A DNA stretch of 64,000 nucleotides from Epiperipatus broadwayi (Eukaryota; Onychophora; Udeonychophora; Euonychophora; Peripatidae), in the NCBI GenBank assembly GCA_028023455.1, contig JAQFVV010006203.1:13556348-13620347 (forward strand), given 5' to 3'. Made by a program: the position numbers and the translations under genes. The notes beneath the pieces are model-generated. The model was not told the origin of the DNA, searched no databases, and was given only the letters and a program-made list of their open reading frames with translations. Position 1 is the stretch's first letter. The number at the start of each line of letters is the position of its first letter. Below are positions 1-12,883 of this stretch, in pieces.

Positions 1-1804
1 TTATCACATTTAAATATTTAGCATTTATAATCCACAATGCATTTCTTTAAGCATCTGGAGACAAATTCATAGTTTATTTCATGCAGCAATTTAATTCACC
101 TAAAAAGATATTTTTAGTTTATCCAAAGAATTAGCATTCAGTATTTCTTTCATTTGAAAATATATCTGATCAAGCAAATAGTTTATCATTCATGAACAGA
201 GTGATTTTCATTAGTTTTTGAATTAAAGTTAAGTATTTCTCCAAACAACAAAGTTAATGGAGACATATTTGATTTGAAAAACTTAATTAAGGTTTTTCCT
301 TCCATAATTAAAGACTAGGTATTTTCACAATATTGAGACAAATAAGTACATTTTCTTGAAGTGAAGAAAACAATTACTTTATAATAATTTGAAAATAAAC
401 ATCAGCAACTTATTTGAAGTTAATAAATATAATTTTCCAATTATATCAGCTATTTACTATTACTTCCAATTGAAAAAATCCAGCAATTTATTTTTCGGTG
501 AGAGTTTTTCTTGAAATAGACAATTAATTAAAATGATGGTTTCATGATTTATTTGTGATTGTTCATCTTTTTCCTAGTGCTATGAGAAATCATTTTTAAC
601 CAGCAATGTCAAAATGTCTAGCTGATTACCCTAGCCAATCATCATTTAGATGGCAAATAAAATAATTATTTAAAAATTTGAACCTGCTTAGGTTCTGACT
701 GCAATGAGAATTTGTGAAGACTGTCTGGATTTTCCAAAATTTCAGTTTTTATACTCAATTAATCATTTGATGTGTGATTCAATATATTTCCCATTATGCA
801 TTAGTTTTCTTGGTTTTTCAGAGAAAATTTGGAAGAGATTGGCATGGTTATTGCAAGACAAAATGATAGATACTAAGATTTTTGAATCAACATGGCAAAA
901 CTTTATGAACACTGTTCAAAAATAAAGAAAATAATTCAGTCTTTCTCAATTGCTTCATTTTTACTTCCAGATTTTAAAATAATATTAAATATTTATTTAA
1001 AATAAGTAAATCATAAAACTATAAAGTTCTCAGATATTTATTTCAATTAATTTTAAATTGACTTTTTAATAAATATTATTTAATAAAGATTCTAGCAAAC
1101 CAAATCAATTTTTTCCAAATCTAAATATGTAAACTTTCACTCACACACACAAAATATAAAAATGTAAGAATTGTTTGTTTTACTCGTAAATAAAATGTAA
1201 TCTGAAATATAACTGCTTTACTTTAAAATATTTTAATTATAATGTTACACTTATAATTCTATTCAATATTTCTATATTAAATTATTTGTTTTGTGTGATC
1301 ACCTCTGTTTATTTATACAATTTGATAGCTTTATTCCTTAAGAAGAATAATGACAAAATATATGTGTACATATTTTTTTTATACAAGTACCCATCAAAAA
1401 ATTTACTTGGGAAATCATTTTAAAAAATGCTTTATAAAATTATATTTTCTCTTAATCATTAATATGAAAGACTTTTAAACATGATATTGATTATATTCAA
1501 TGCCAGTAGTCTTCAACCCTTGGTCCGCGGACTGGTGCTAGGTCGCAAAACTTTTCTGCGGGTCCTCGCTAGACTGGCAGGAAAGTTTGTAATAACAAAA
1601 TAATGAGTTTAAACTTTTAATTAATATAAACAAATTTTATTTATTTTTCATCTCATTTTTACCCAATTAAAAAAAAAGAAACAAAATGAAAACAAAATCT
1701 AATCAATCATACATAAATTAATTTGTTTTTCTAGTTATCACAGATGTTTATGGTGGGGGGAATTCAAAATTAAAAAAAAAAAAGTTTTTTATTATACAAA
1801 CTCC

Positions 1805-4800
1805 ACATATATATTGTGTCCTTTTCTATCGGTCAGTAATAATTCATAACAGTCAATTACTAAAAATTTTAAATTTAGAATATGTTCTTTTAATATGGTA
1901 ATTGTATTAAGTCAATTATATCTTTAAAGTACAATTTGAGGCTAAAGCAAGTATGTAGTATATAAAATTATAGCGAATTATTTAAAAATAGTTATGTAAA
2001 GCTTTAAATATTGTTGCATATGGTTGTAAAAGCTGGCCATATTAAATAACACAGCTATAAATAATTAAAAGTATATTTAAAAATTTGATTTTAATAGTTT
2101 AAAACGTATAATTTAATAAATGCTATGTTTAAATTTATAGTCATATTTAATAAACAAAAATTAATATCGTACATTTTAAAAATAAACTTTATGATGGTGA
2201 AAATTATATCTAGTTCTATATTTTCTAAATTATTCTTTCAAATTTTATAATTATATTATATAATATAATAAGTGTATCAATTTATAAATCTGGGCAGAGA
2301 AATAGATTGAAAATAGTCTGTCAAAGTTATTGATCATGTGACTTGTATACTATATACTTTCACACACATGCTTGTTTGTATTTAAAGTAACGAAGTTTAA
2401 AATATTTTAAAAGTTATATTATAGAATTGGATGGAATTGTCACCTAGCAAATAATAATAAATATTAAGTTAACTATCGTATGTAATGTTTTAAGTAATGT
2501 AATAAAGACGAATACAGATATAATAAAAATTAAATATTTTGTTTAAATAAAAATAGATAAATGGAATAGGTTATTAAAGTTATTTTAAAAGTTATTTTAA
2601 ATGTTTAAATAGTTTTAATAAAATAATAATTTATTTAAAAGTAATATTTTAAATAATATTTTAAGTTCATTACGTCACAATTTCTAATTTTGAAATTCAA
2701 TTCTACTATAAACTAAAAATATGTAAATTTGTTCTCAAGCTAAAGTAAGAATTAACCAATAGGAATAGGTATTCTTACAGACTATAAATATCGTCGTAAC
2801 TAAGTTATCAGGGGAGATTAATAATGTATTGAAACCGGAGAAAGGTAAATTATAGCTATCAAAAAGATAGTATTTTTAAAATTATTATTTTAGTCAATTT
2901 TAGCGCTCTCTCATAATTTATTTGAAAAAAATAATTAATATTTTAAAAGTAACTTGCAAAAAAAAGAGTGTAAACTAAAAAATATTTTAATAATTTCGTT
3001 TAACATGCTTTGTTAAATTTTTAAAGTTCCTTTATCAGTCGTATTTTATCTAAAAATTTAACCTAAACTTCGCAATAGGATGGATATACTATGAAATAAA
3101 ATGGATATAAGTTGTAATGCTGAAAAAATATTTGAAATATTTATTGATACAGCTTTATTAATACTTCACCGGAGAACTGTTTTGGTACATAAAAACCACA
3201 GCTCGGACATTATACGGAGTCTAAAAAATGTATTGAAACGTATTATTTATAAGCTGATCCAAGATTTATTTTTAAATAGTAATAAGACAATTATATTTCA
3301 TGAATTATTTTATAGAATATTATATTCAAAGGAGTAAAATGTTATATACTTTCTGAAGGTAACATTTTTTTAAAAATATTTTTCAAGAATTAAATAAAGA
3401 ACCCAGGAAAATATGTTACAGAAGCGTTTTGATATTAAAATATCCGTTCTTCGAATTATTTAAAATGTATTTGGAAAAGATTTGTTCAAAAGTACTTGAA
3501 GTTTTTATTTTAAAAAAGATTTATAAAAATACCAAACGAAAGTTTAAATGTATCAAGAAGGAAACATAGATAAAAAGTGAACACATAGATGAATAAAAAA
3601 ATGGATCCATGGAAATACAAATAGTACTTAAAAGTTTATCGAATATTTTTAAAGTTAAATTAGATGGATTGATGCATCGGATACGCAGAGAATATTGGTA
3701 GAGAAGATTAAGAAGCTTCACAGGATTAATTAATATTATGATTTAATAATTATCGTCCTAAATACTAAAACCAAGGATTATTTTCTATAAATTTTACTAA
3801 ATGGATTAATAATTATTTTTATTTTAAACTTTAACGCGCTTGGAGGAGAACATTTTCTAAAAACTCTAGAGAAAATAATAAGCATTTTGGACTTATCAGG
3901 AACTATCGTCAAGAAAATATGTAATTATAGTTTTGATTCTTTTTATTTTGTTAACCTAGTTTAAATCTAAATTTTTATATAAGATTAGGAAAAACATAAA
4001 AACATTAATTTATTAATATTAAAATTTTATAATATAACAATCTAATAATTTAGCTAAAATATATTTTAATATAAAGTGTATGGGTGTGAATTTTTTTTAT
4101 ATCTGCAATGCTCAAGTGGATAAAGGAAGCCTACTGAACACGATGACTAGATAAAGGTTATTGGTAATAATAATAACTATTGATAATTTATAATGTATAT
4201 ATTTTTTTGTTTTCTTTAGATCATCCATAAATTGGAAGAATGAAGTGTAAAAGTTTTTTACTTATATGTACCGCATTTCATACAACATTTTAAAAAACAT
4301 TATGAGATAGGATTGATTTGAAAATATGCATACGACGATTTTTTTTTTTTATTAGTGATATAATCCAACATAACAAATAATTATGTGGTTCTTTTAAAAT
4401 TTTCATGTTATTGGATATTCAAATATTGTCTAAGTAGATTGTATATGATTAGACATATAGAATAATGAAGTAAGCAGACTTTTCTTGTGGAACAGCTAGA
4501 TTGTTTAACTATTAATGAATTTTATTTATTGTTTTGTAAATGCAGATAGTTATTTATCGATGTAAGATGTGGAAAATCTTGAGAAATAATGTTGAGATAG
4601 TGGCTTGGAAGTACTTAGTGAACAGGAAACCAAGATGATGTTTTTAAGAAATAGGATGTTATAAGGAATGGAAATAATATTTAGTCTTTATGTGAATATC
4701 AGCATAGTTAACAAAGCCCTATGACTGATACACATTTTATTTGGACAGTGTTTATATTTCTTTAAATATTTGATGTTCTAATAAAGCTGAAGAAATAGCT

Positions 4801-6781
4801 TTAACATCGTTCCTGTACTAGAGGATATTAGGCAGGTAAATGTCATACCTCTTCGCACTGTGCCATGATTTTGAGATATGTTAAGAGTAATACTCTAGCT
4901 TTCTTCCTTAATCCAATGCATCTGTTTTCACTATCTTTAGTTCATGTAACTGCATCGTTCAGTAAGATATGTTTAAGAGAAATGATAAATAATTTAGAAC
5001 TTATGTTATGCTATCGTTTTGTATAAGATTGGTTTATTTGCTTAGAAGGAATAGGACGTTATAACTTAAAATTGAAGATCCAAGGTATCCTAAGGAAAGA
5101 AAAGAATCATAGAATATATTTTGAATTTTATTTCGGAAATGAAATATAAACTTTTTTAAAATAAAGTATCTAAACAAAGATATTTTCTTTAAAGTGATAA
5201 TAATTTTAAATGCTTTAGTATTATTTTTTTTAAAGAGAAAAATAAGTATTGCATATTTTTAAAATACAATAGTACAAAGTAAATTATGTAAACAATATGT
5301 ATAGTATATTTTTTGTTTATTGATTAACAGAAATATATTGATGATTACACTTATATCATACTAAAGTAAGGCTTAAAGAAGAATATATTATGATTAGTAA
5401 ACATTGTGTGATAAATACTAAAATCTAGTACTTAATTTTGGATAATATTTTGTGTAACATCTTTGACTTTGCAAGATGAAATTTTTTATATTTTGAGAAA
5501 TCCATACTCATTATAAAATTTTGTTTTCTATAGAATGTTTTTTCTAGGTATGAATTTTTAAAATAAGATAGTTTAATAATATTAAGGATAAAATGCTGTT
5601 GCTAATAAAGTAGATAAATATATTTGTAATAAGTTAACCATAATGAGAAATCAAATAGTAACATTTTTTTTAAATTTTGTCCTAAATCTAAATAAAGATA
5701 TAATTGAAATATAAATTATTTTTTTTATAACCCGGTAGATCAAACTGTAAAGTAAAAAAGTTTAGGATATCCACTGTAAATAGTGTAAATAAATTGTTTA
5801 TTTATTTGTTGTTAGTAATAAACTTTGTTAAATTTTGTTATTTCAAAAATTTTGTGTCTGAGTTATTTATTTCTCCACATCGCTGCATGAAAACACGATA
5901 TATGCATAATAATTGAAACAAATATATAATTTTGCACAAAAAGATAAATAGAGAATTATTTAAGAATTTTAAATATTTTATTGGTATTCATTATAATTAA
6001 ATAATCATAATTTTACATTATTTTATTGGTCATAAATCAGTTACCACAATATTATATTAAATTATATGCTATCAGTTGCCACACATATTTTGTTTATCAG
6101 ATTATCAAAATGCTACCACATATTTATTATATCATTACATGAAGATATAAGATCATATTATATTATTTTCATTATTTTATTATGGTAATAAAATTATAGT
6201 AAAAAGAAAAGATATACCGAATTAGTTAAACAATGAAGAATATTATTACTGTTATTTATTATTATTAGTTTCAGTGTAGTAGATTATGACATAAAATCCC
6301 TTCTCATATTTTACTACTGTATTTTTAAAATTAACTTAGAATAAACTTTATGAACCTGAGATTATTTTATTGAGCTAGATTATTACAAATAGAAGATTAA
6401 GACTTAATTATTAGTTTAATCTTAGTGAGTAGAAGTTATTAAAGTCATAAGAATACTATGAGTTTGTTATTTGAAATAGTAATAAGGGAGGATAGTGTTC
6501 TTATGCCATTGAGGTAGTATCCTGTGGGATATTGGCTCAATGTAATCTATCTTGTCACCTGTATTTTCACTTCAAGTCTCATGAAAATATTAAATATTTA
6601 TTTAATTTATTTTTATAAACTGAACCTTATTCGTATTTTAAATTTGAGCTAGTGAAATATTTTAATTTTAATGCTGAATATTTTAGTTATTAATTATTAA
6701 CTGAGATAAAACCCATTTTATTTTATATCATATACTATTCTGAAGTGAGGATGCACGAGAGCAAGGTCAGAATATATATAA
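1805..6781 (+). repeat. 5-kb AT-rich repeat, copy 1
   Basis: It aligns over its whole length, in reverse complement, with 12884-17857. For example, the segment around 6480-6600 matches 13090-13200 with only a few differences, and 1803-1840 matches 17815-17860. Both copies begin and end at the same points with imperfect terminal inverted repeats, ATATATATTGTGTCCTT on the left and ATATATATTCTGACCTT on the right (read inward), matching at 15 of 17 positions. The lengths of the two copies are almost equal (about 4977 and 4974 bp). A decayed reading frame is discernible around 3101-3720. The family is not recognised. Confidence 0.75.
3101..3337 (+). pseudogene. Decayed reading frame in 5-kb repeat copy 1
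   Basis: A 78-codon frame starting MDIS lies where copy 2 (minus strand, near 16560) also shows an ATG followed by Asp-Ile-Ser. Downstream, both copies share further protein-like pieces in shifted frames, for example copy 1 near 3600-3720 (MEIQIVLK, MHRIRREY) and copy 2 at 15880-16080. This suggests an ancestral protein of the element, broken by stops and indels in both copies. I do not recognise it. Confidence 0.35.
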
Positions 6782-7145
6782 TTTCATCTTGTATATTTAA
6801 CATTATTGTTTTGATCACTTATAACAATTATCCTCATCTAAGGCTAAGCAGTTTACATCTTTAAGAAAATTTATCTATAGACTTCTGCCAGTCCGTGAAA
6901 CCTTATCCTTATTTTTGCCGATCCGCAAAACCTTATCCTTATTTTTACTGGTCCGCAGGTGTGAAAAGGTTGAAGACCACTGTTCTATGTTATAACACCA
7001 ATAACAGTGATCAATATATTTGCTTAACTATAAAAATAAAGCCAATAAAATTTTCAGTTTTTAATTTAAAATAGCCAATTTACAGAAGTATCTACTAGGT
7101 TACAATATATATATATTTAAATATGTAAGTAATCAGATTAAATGC

Positions 7146-7465
7146 AACTGAACAGGAAGTAACTCAAGCATCCAATGAGTTTTATCATGCTTGCAATCCT
7201 ATCACAACCATCCTTTTCAGATGTCTTTGATCATATGCTTTGGTAATATGTGATGGATTGTAATTAATAAAAAAAAATTTGTAAAAAAAAAAATTAAGGT
7301 TATGTTTTTTCTAGAAATAATGTGTATATGAAGTTGAATTGTCACATGTGCTATATGAATTGCTTGACAAAGTGTATGTTTCTGAGGTATCTATGGTCTG
7401 AGCAGTTGATCTGATTTCTGGATGGTTGTGTAACTCATTCGCAGCTTGTTACTTTCTGTTCAGTT
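7146..7465. mobile_element. Small TIR element (MITE-like), about 320 bp
   Basis: The left end AACTGAACAGGAAGTAAC and the inverted right end AACTGAACAGAAAGTAAC match closely, and the similarity continues to a shared AATGAGTT about 30 bp in. The interior (7195-7430) is related to 10520-10745, a copy that has lost these ends. No coding capacity. Confidence 0.6.
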
Positions 7466-8203
7466 AAATATATATATATTGTATATTCATTAATTCACTC
7501 AATAAACAAAAATATTTTTAAAAAATTATTGTACCATATCTTTATTTTTTTAAAAAATAAAATGAATGGCAAAGCTTTAGACTTTTATCACAACTAAACA
7601 AAGAATATATCTTTTTTCTTCAATAACTTTTTTTTCTTGTGGAAATGTAATAGCAGTCTTCTCATTAAGAGACTATGCCTTTTTAATTGTTTTAATATTT
7701 ATAAGTGAGTACTGACTTTGAAAGTTATGCAGTCATCCTTACTTGCTGTTAACCAATTCAAGTTAAACTCTTCAAATTTAAGCTTTCTGATGCAATATAA
7801 TAATGTTTTACAATTAATGTTTTCTGCTACTAATAAATAACTTTCATTTTATTGCATATGAAGATGCTTTATGAATTTTCTTAAATTTCATAAAACTTTC
7901 TGTTTTATGCTTAGAAGACATTTTATTACATGAAATACTGCACTACATCAAAATTCATAAAGATAAAAAAATGAAATTGTGTTTTAGTGTAATCTAAAGA
8001 AACATTAACAAATGTGACAGGATATGGCGTTCCAAGATGGAAAAATGGCTACAGTCATATCATAAAATTTATTAAATCTTACAAATTTTAAAGCTTTTAT
8101 TTTTTATTTGCATTTTTACTTTTACTTATTTACTTAGGAGGGGAATAATTCATAACTTCATTACATATATATTATATTTAATGTTTTCACGGTTGTATGA
8201 TGT

Positions 8204-8354
8204 AGATAAATTATTTTTGGAGTAAAACTGTGTATTATTTTCTATTATATATCGATATTTCTTTCAAGAGTTTACCTTGCCAATGGTGGATGCTAGTTTG
8301 TCGAAATATCGGTTTATAATAGAAAATAAGAGTTTTATCCAAAAAATAATTTAT
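8204..8354. repeat. Fold-back (hairpin) repeat
   Basis: The left arm (ATAAATTATTTTTGGAGTAA onward) and the right arm are inverted copies of about 55 bp around a loop of about 40 bp. The inner arm sequences TTATTTTCTATTATATATCG and CGGTTTATAATAGAAAATAA pair well. No coding capacity. Confidence 0.6.
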
Positions 8355-8735
8355 ATATATATATAGTGAAATGATCATGTCATAGTTCATTATAATTCTT
8401 AACAGATACAAAGCATAGATAAAGCAATGGGTAAAATAGTTAGAATGCATTTAGAAAGAGATCAATAAATTATTTAGCCATATCCAAATTATGTGTCTAT
8501 GGCTTGATCATTGTATATATACACCCATGGGCATAGTAAAATATTTGTATAATATGCATGTATGATAAAGTGAATAAGGGGTATATTTTTTTTAAAAAAA
8601 TTTAATGTATCCTTAACTTTCTAGGAAAGCAAATTTCATTTTCAGTCTTAAATTATTTTTAGTTTCACAACTTCTTTTAAATAAATAATTTTTGAGCTAT
8701 ATGAAGTTGCTTTTATAATTGCCTTTTTTTTTTGT

Positions 8736-9660
8736 TTGAAAATGGGTTGTCTTCTCGTGTTGCGTTAACAAAACCGTGTGTTTCTTTTTTGCTTTTTGGT
8801 TTGTTTCTTTCTTTTCGTTTCTGTTTTTCCCATATTTTTGCGTGGTTTTTTTTCCAGGCTTTTGGGTGTGTTCAAGATTGGTTTTTTTAAAAAATTCGTT
8901 TTGTAAATTGGTTGCAAAATCGGGCTTTTTGGGTCTTTATATATTTCTTTGGGTTTACTTTGTTGCCAAACATTTGGGGGTTTTGGGTTTAATAAATTTA
9001 AATTTTTTTCGGTTTTTGTGGTTGCTTGTTTATTGGTTTGGTCACATAATTTTTTGCGGGGGTTTATTTTTTTGCGGGTTTTTTGGTGTAGTTCAAAGAT
9101 TTGGGTTAATATAGGCTTCTTTGTCGGTTTTGTTCCCGAATTACGGGAGGGGTTTTTGGTGTACGTTGTAGACAACAATTGGGAGAGGGGTGTAACCGTT
9201 TAAAGAAGGTTCTTCTTTTAGAGGGTGTACTTTGATTGTGACATAGGGGGGGGGTGTTTTTGGTGTTGGCGACAACGTTGGGAGAAAGGTTTTGTTTGTT
9301 TTGTTGTGTGTTGTTTAAATCAAATTTGTTCTTTTTCGGTTCCTTTGTTGAAATTTGCTTTTTTTTGTTATAAATTATTTGGGTTTCCCAAATATATTGT
9401 GACAAGGGACATATAGCGGTTTTTATTTTGTTGGTTTTTGGGGTCAATAGATTTGGGTTTGTTTACTAATATTTCTGTCTTCTTCGTTGTTTTACTTTGT
9501 TGGCAGGACTGGGGGGGTTTTTGTTTTCAACGTAAAGTATTGTCTTTATTTGCCTGTTGCAAATTATTGGGAGAAGAGGGTTTTGGGGTTAGTTTAAATA
9601 AAAATTTTAGTTCTCTTTTATTTTACATTTGATTGGCAACAATTATGGGGAGAGGGTTGT
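8736..9660. other. GT-rich, strand-skewed block with degenerate internal repeats
   Basis: The plus strand is unusually rich in T and G and poor in A and C, and its GC content is clearly higher than that of its AT-rich flanks. A motif of the type GACAACAATTGGGAGAGGG recurs in diverged form near 9171, 9270, 9565 and 9638. Because A and C are scarce, long open frames appear by composition alone (for example 8765-9178 minus), so they are not called genes. The origin is unknown. It begins with GTTGCTTTTATAATTGCC, similar to a stretch at 44465 inside the 43.8-45.3 kb element. Confidence 0.5.
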
Positions 9661-10504
9661 TTAAATAAAAATTGAAGTTACTTTTATTTATGATTTGGAA
9701 GGTATTTAGAATCCCTCAAAATTTTTAAGTATTTCGTCGGAGATGTTTTGGATCAAATTGATATATTTGATAATTTTTCTTTCAGAGAGGATGTTTTTGT
9801 GTAGAAATATTAGGTGTGTAATTCCATCTTTAAGTTTTCTGTTGTGGGAATTAGCGTTTTTGTCTCGGAAAATTTCTCCTAAAGTGATAAAGGTGTTTTA
9901 AATTTTACGCTATTCCACCTAATCAAAATTTAGGAGAAATACAAATTTAAGAGGAAAATCATGATACTGTTAAAATTGATAAAATAAATAATGATTGGTC
10001 TTAAAAAAAAGGCCGATGAAAATTTAAATAATTTGCATAAAATAAATATAGTAGATATTGTTAATCAAATACATACCAATTAATATAGTGTGTAAAAAAT
10101 AGATTTTCTGTAATGGAAAAGTGTAGATATCTCTAGATTATGAGAAAAGCTATCATAATATCTATCTTAGTGTAAAAGTACTTATATTAAATTTCTAGAA
10201 TTCTGAAAGAATGAAGGTGGGTGGGAAGATATCTAGAAATTTAAAATGTTGGAAGAAGATAATACAACCGAAAAATGTTTTACAAAATAGGATAAATAAA
10301 TTAAAAGTTAATAATTTTTTTGGTTTAATCCCGATCATTACAAAGATGGAATTTTTTAAAAATAAAAAATTCAATTATGCCAGATAAATTTTAAAAAGAT
10401 CAAAACGTGTTGTTCTTCTTTTATTTTACATTTTGATTAATTATTCAGATTATACGTTTTACTAGATTAATTAATATAAAAGCCTCACTAAACCTATTTA
10501 AGAG

Positions 10505-10745
10505 ATCTTTTATCTTTTTCACATTTTTGATCATATGTTTCGGTAATGGGTGGGTGATGGAAAAGACATTTGAAATATATTGTATGAAGTTAAGTTTAAG
10601 TATCCCTAAAAATAATGTGTATATGAAGTTAAATTGTAACGTGCTACATAGATTACTTGAACAAATATATGTTTCTAATGTATCTGTAGTGTGAGAGGTT
10701 AGTCTGACTTCTGGCCTGATGGATGGTTATGGTAGGATTGAGCTA
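10505..10745. repeat. Degraded relative of the 7.2-kb MITE-like element
   Basis: It shares the segments TGATCATATG, AATAATGTGTATATGAAGTT, ATATGTTTCT and GGATGGTT with 7215-7430, in the same order and spacing. The terminal inverted repeats are not recognisable here. Confidence 0.55.
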
Positions 10746-11953
10746 AAGGTGAAAAATGCACTGATAAAAACAGGAAACTCTTTTGTTTCAATTACTTAGC
10801 TGAGTGAATTAATCAGTTCACAGGAGTTAGAATAATGTAATAAATTAAAGTTAATTTATCTTAATTAAATAGTATGACCAATTCAGAAAAAAAGAAAAAG
10901 CATTTCCATGGGTGTTCCAAATTAAAGTGAAGTATTAAATTTTAAGACCAAAAAGCGGATCAAAAATTTATTTGTTTAAATCACAACTTATGACTGAATA
11001 AAATCAAATAACTTTGGATCTTCTTTTGGAAACTGAAAGTACCTGACGCTGATCAATATCTTGTATATTTTAATTAAATTGCTTAAACTACCAGCGGGCA
11101 TTAATAAATAATAAACCGAGATTTCTAACAAATTTCCTGAAAATAGAAATAAAATTTAAAAATAAAAACTAAAATTTACTACATACAAGAAGTTAAATTG
11201 TAGATAAATTACAAAGTTATTTTCTTGGTTCAGTTGTATTATGTTAAAAAATCACTTAAAAATACACCATATTTTGAAGCCACAAAAATCTATATTATTT
11301 ATAGATAAAATCTTTATTTCAAAGCAAGACTGTTTTACTTTGTTCAAACTTGGTAGCATTAGAATTTTGATAATAGAAACAAAGGGGGAAGCATTCAAAT
11401 ATTTAATTTTATTGCTATTATTATGATCACAGAATTTCTTTCTTAAGTAGTTTTAATCATTTTGTTATATTGAAATTATTTTTTAACTATTATTATTAAA
11501 GATATTTTATAATATACTTATTATACATTAAATAAAGACAAAAACATATTTCAAAGAAAGGTAAATCTAAGATGAATAATAAATTCAAAAAAACCATCTG
11601 GAGTAAAAGTTAGAATATTTAAGTGCTTAAAAAAAATTTCAAATATTATTTCAACCAAATAGGAAATTAATATATTTTAATTTCACAATCATTTAAAAGG
11701 TATGATTAATATTGCATTAGATTAAATAAGTTTAAGATGTATAGTAACATTATTTTAAGAGATTATAAAAGAGAAATAGGAAGAGATCTATAATTCCTTT
11801 AAAAAAATTTAAATTGGTTAATAAATATAATATGCTTTATTAAATATAAGATTTGCCTCCTAAATAAAAAATATCATATAAATAATAAAATATTTGCATT
11901 ATAAATCAAATGTATAGAAATTAATAATACTTATATAAGGCTAAAACCTTAGT

Positions 11954-12137
11954 ACATGCGCCTTGGGTGCTTAATTTTTAATAAGAGAGACCTCTACAAA
12001 TCATAATGCAAGATTCGACTTTATAAAGATAAGAGGACCCTCTTATCTCTTAATCTATTTTCTTAATTATATAGGCAAATCTAAAGCATTTTGATTTGGG
12101 AGTATGAAGCTAATAAATTCTTCACTGATTAAGTCCA
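11954..12137. repeat. Direct repeat, copy a
   Basis: It starts ACATGCGCCTTGGGTGCTTA and ends at GATTAAGTCCA. The same sequence, about 90% identical by eye, recurs at 12292-12461. It contains the small hairpin TAAGAGGACCCTCTTA. No coding capacity. Confidence 0.75.
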
Positions 12138-12291
12138 CTATTTCTGTTAAACATTAACATTCGCGAAATCTTTCGATTTACGAGTCAATATTCAGATATT
12201 AAATTTAAAAATATTTTGAATCAATTTAAAGTTGTAAATATTAATTCTTATTAAGCGTGATGTCAGCATGTAATACTTATAACATGCGCCT

Positions 12292-12461
12292 TGAGTGCTT
12301 AATTTTTAACAAGAGAGACTTCTACAAATCATAATGCAAGATTTGACTTTATAAAGAGGGACCCTCTTATCTCTTAACCTATTTTCTTAATTATATAGGC
12401 AAATCTAAAGCATTTTGATTTGGGAGCATGAAGGTAATAAATTCTTCACTGATTAAGTCCA
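12292..12461. repeat. Direct repeat, copy b
   Basis: Second copy of 11954-12137, offset by about 338 bp and in the same orientation. A small deletion removes one arm of the internal hairpin (AGAGGGACCCTCTTA remains). Confidence 0.75.
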
Positions 12462-12883
12462 TGTGTGTACATATATTCACATAAACTGTATGGAAGAAAT
12501 TTGAGTTATTAATTGTGCAGTTTTGGAAATGAATATCACTAATTCAATACAAATGAAATGTAAGATTTATTTATTTTCAAAAAAGTTATGGAGATATTTA
12601 AAATGGTGGAAAGAAATGACTTGTTATCTTGTTTACATAAATGCAGTATGTATTTAAAGAAAAAAAGTATTGAAAAATTATTTTAATTAATGTTTAAGAA
12701 TTGAAAAATAATTTGTTTTATTATCAATATTGTATGGATTTGAGATAAGATCATGGATGAATATGCATGAAGTGGTTTTAGAAATAAAATGCAGTATTGT
12801 CAATGCAAATTCATATTGGAAAAGAAATAAATTATAATCTAATCATCTAACATTGATAGTACAGATTTATTGAGAATTGTCAG

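Larger units (their letters stand above)
1504..6982. mobile_element. hAT-type terminal ends enclosing a 5-kb segment
   Basis: The left end starts CAGTAGTCTTCAACCCTTGG and the right end, read inward on the other strand, starts CAGTGGTCTTCAACCTTTTC. Both carry a GGTCCGC/GCGGACC motif typical of ZBED-related hAT elements. The 8 bases outside, TTCAATGC and TTCTATGT, agree at 6 of 8 positions, as expected for a decayed 8-bp hAT target duplication. Near the right end the unit CCTTATCCTTATTTTT is duplicated. No hAT transposase is visible inside. Nearly all of the interior is the repeat at 1805-6781, whose second copy at 12.9 kb has no hAT ends, so this is either a nested insertion or a captured segment. 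Confidence 0.65.

Noticed and set aside
704-925. 73-codon plus-strand frame
   Set aside because: No recognisable domain, no splice or codon evidence, and it lies in the intron of a minus-strand gene. Length is within chance.
8765-9447. Long open frames on both strands (up to 137 codons)
   Set aside because: They are a product of the G+T-rich composition, which removes stop codons on the minus strand. The predicted proteins are low-complexity (Lys/Pro/Asn/Thr-rich) and resemble no family.
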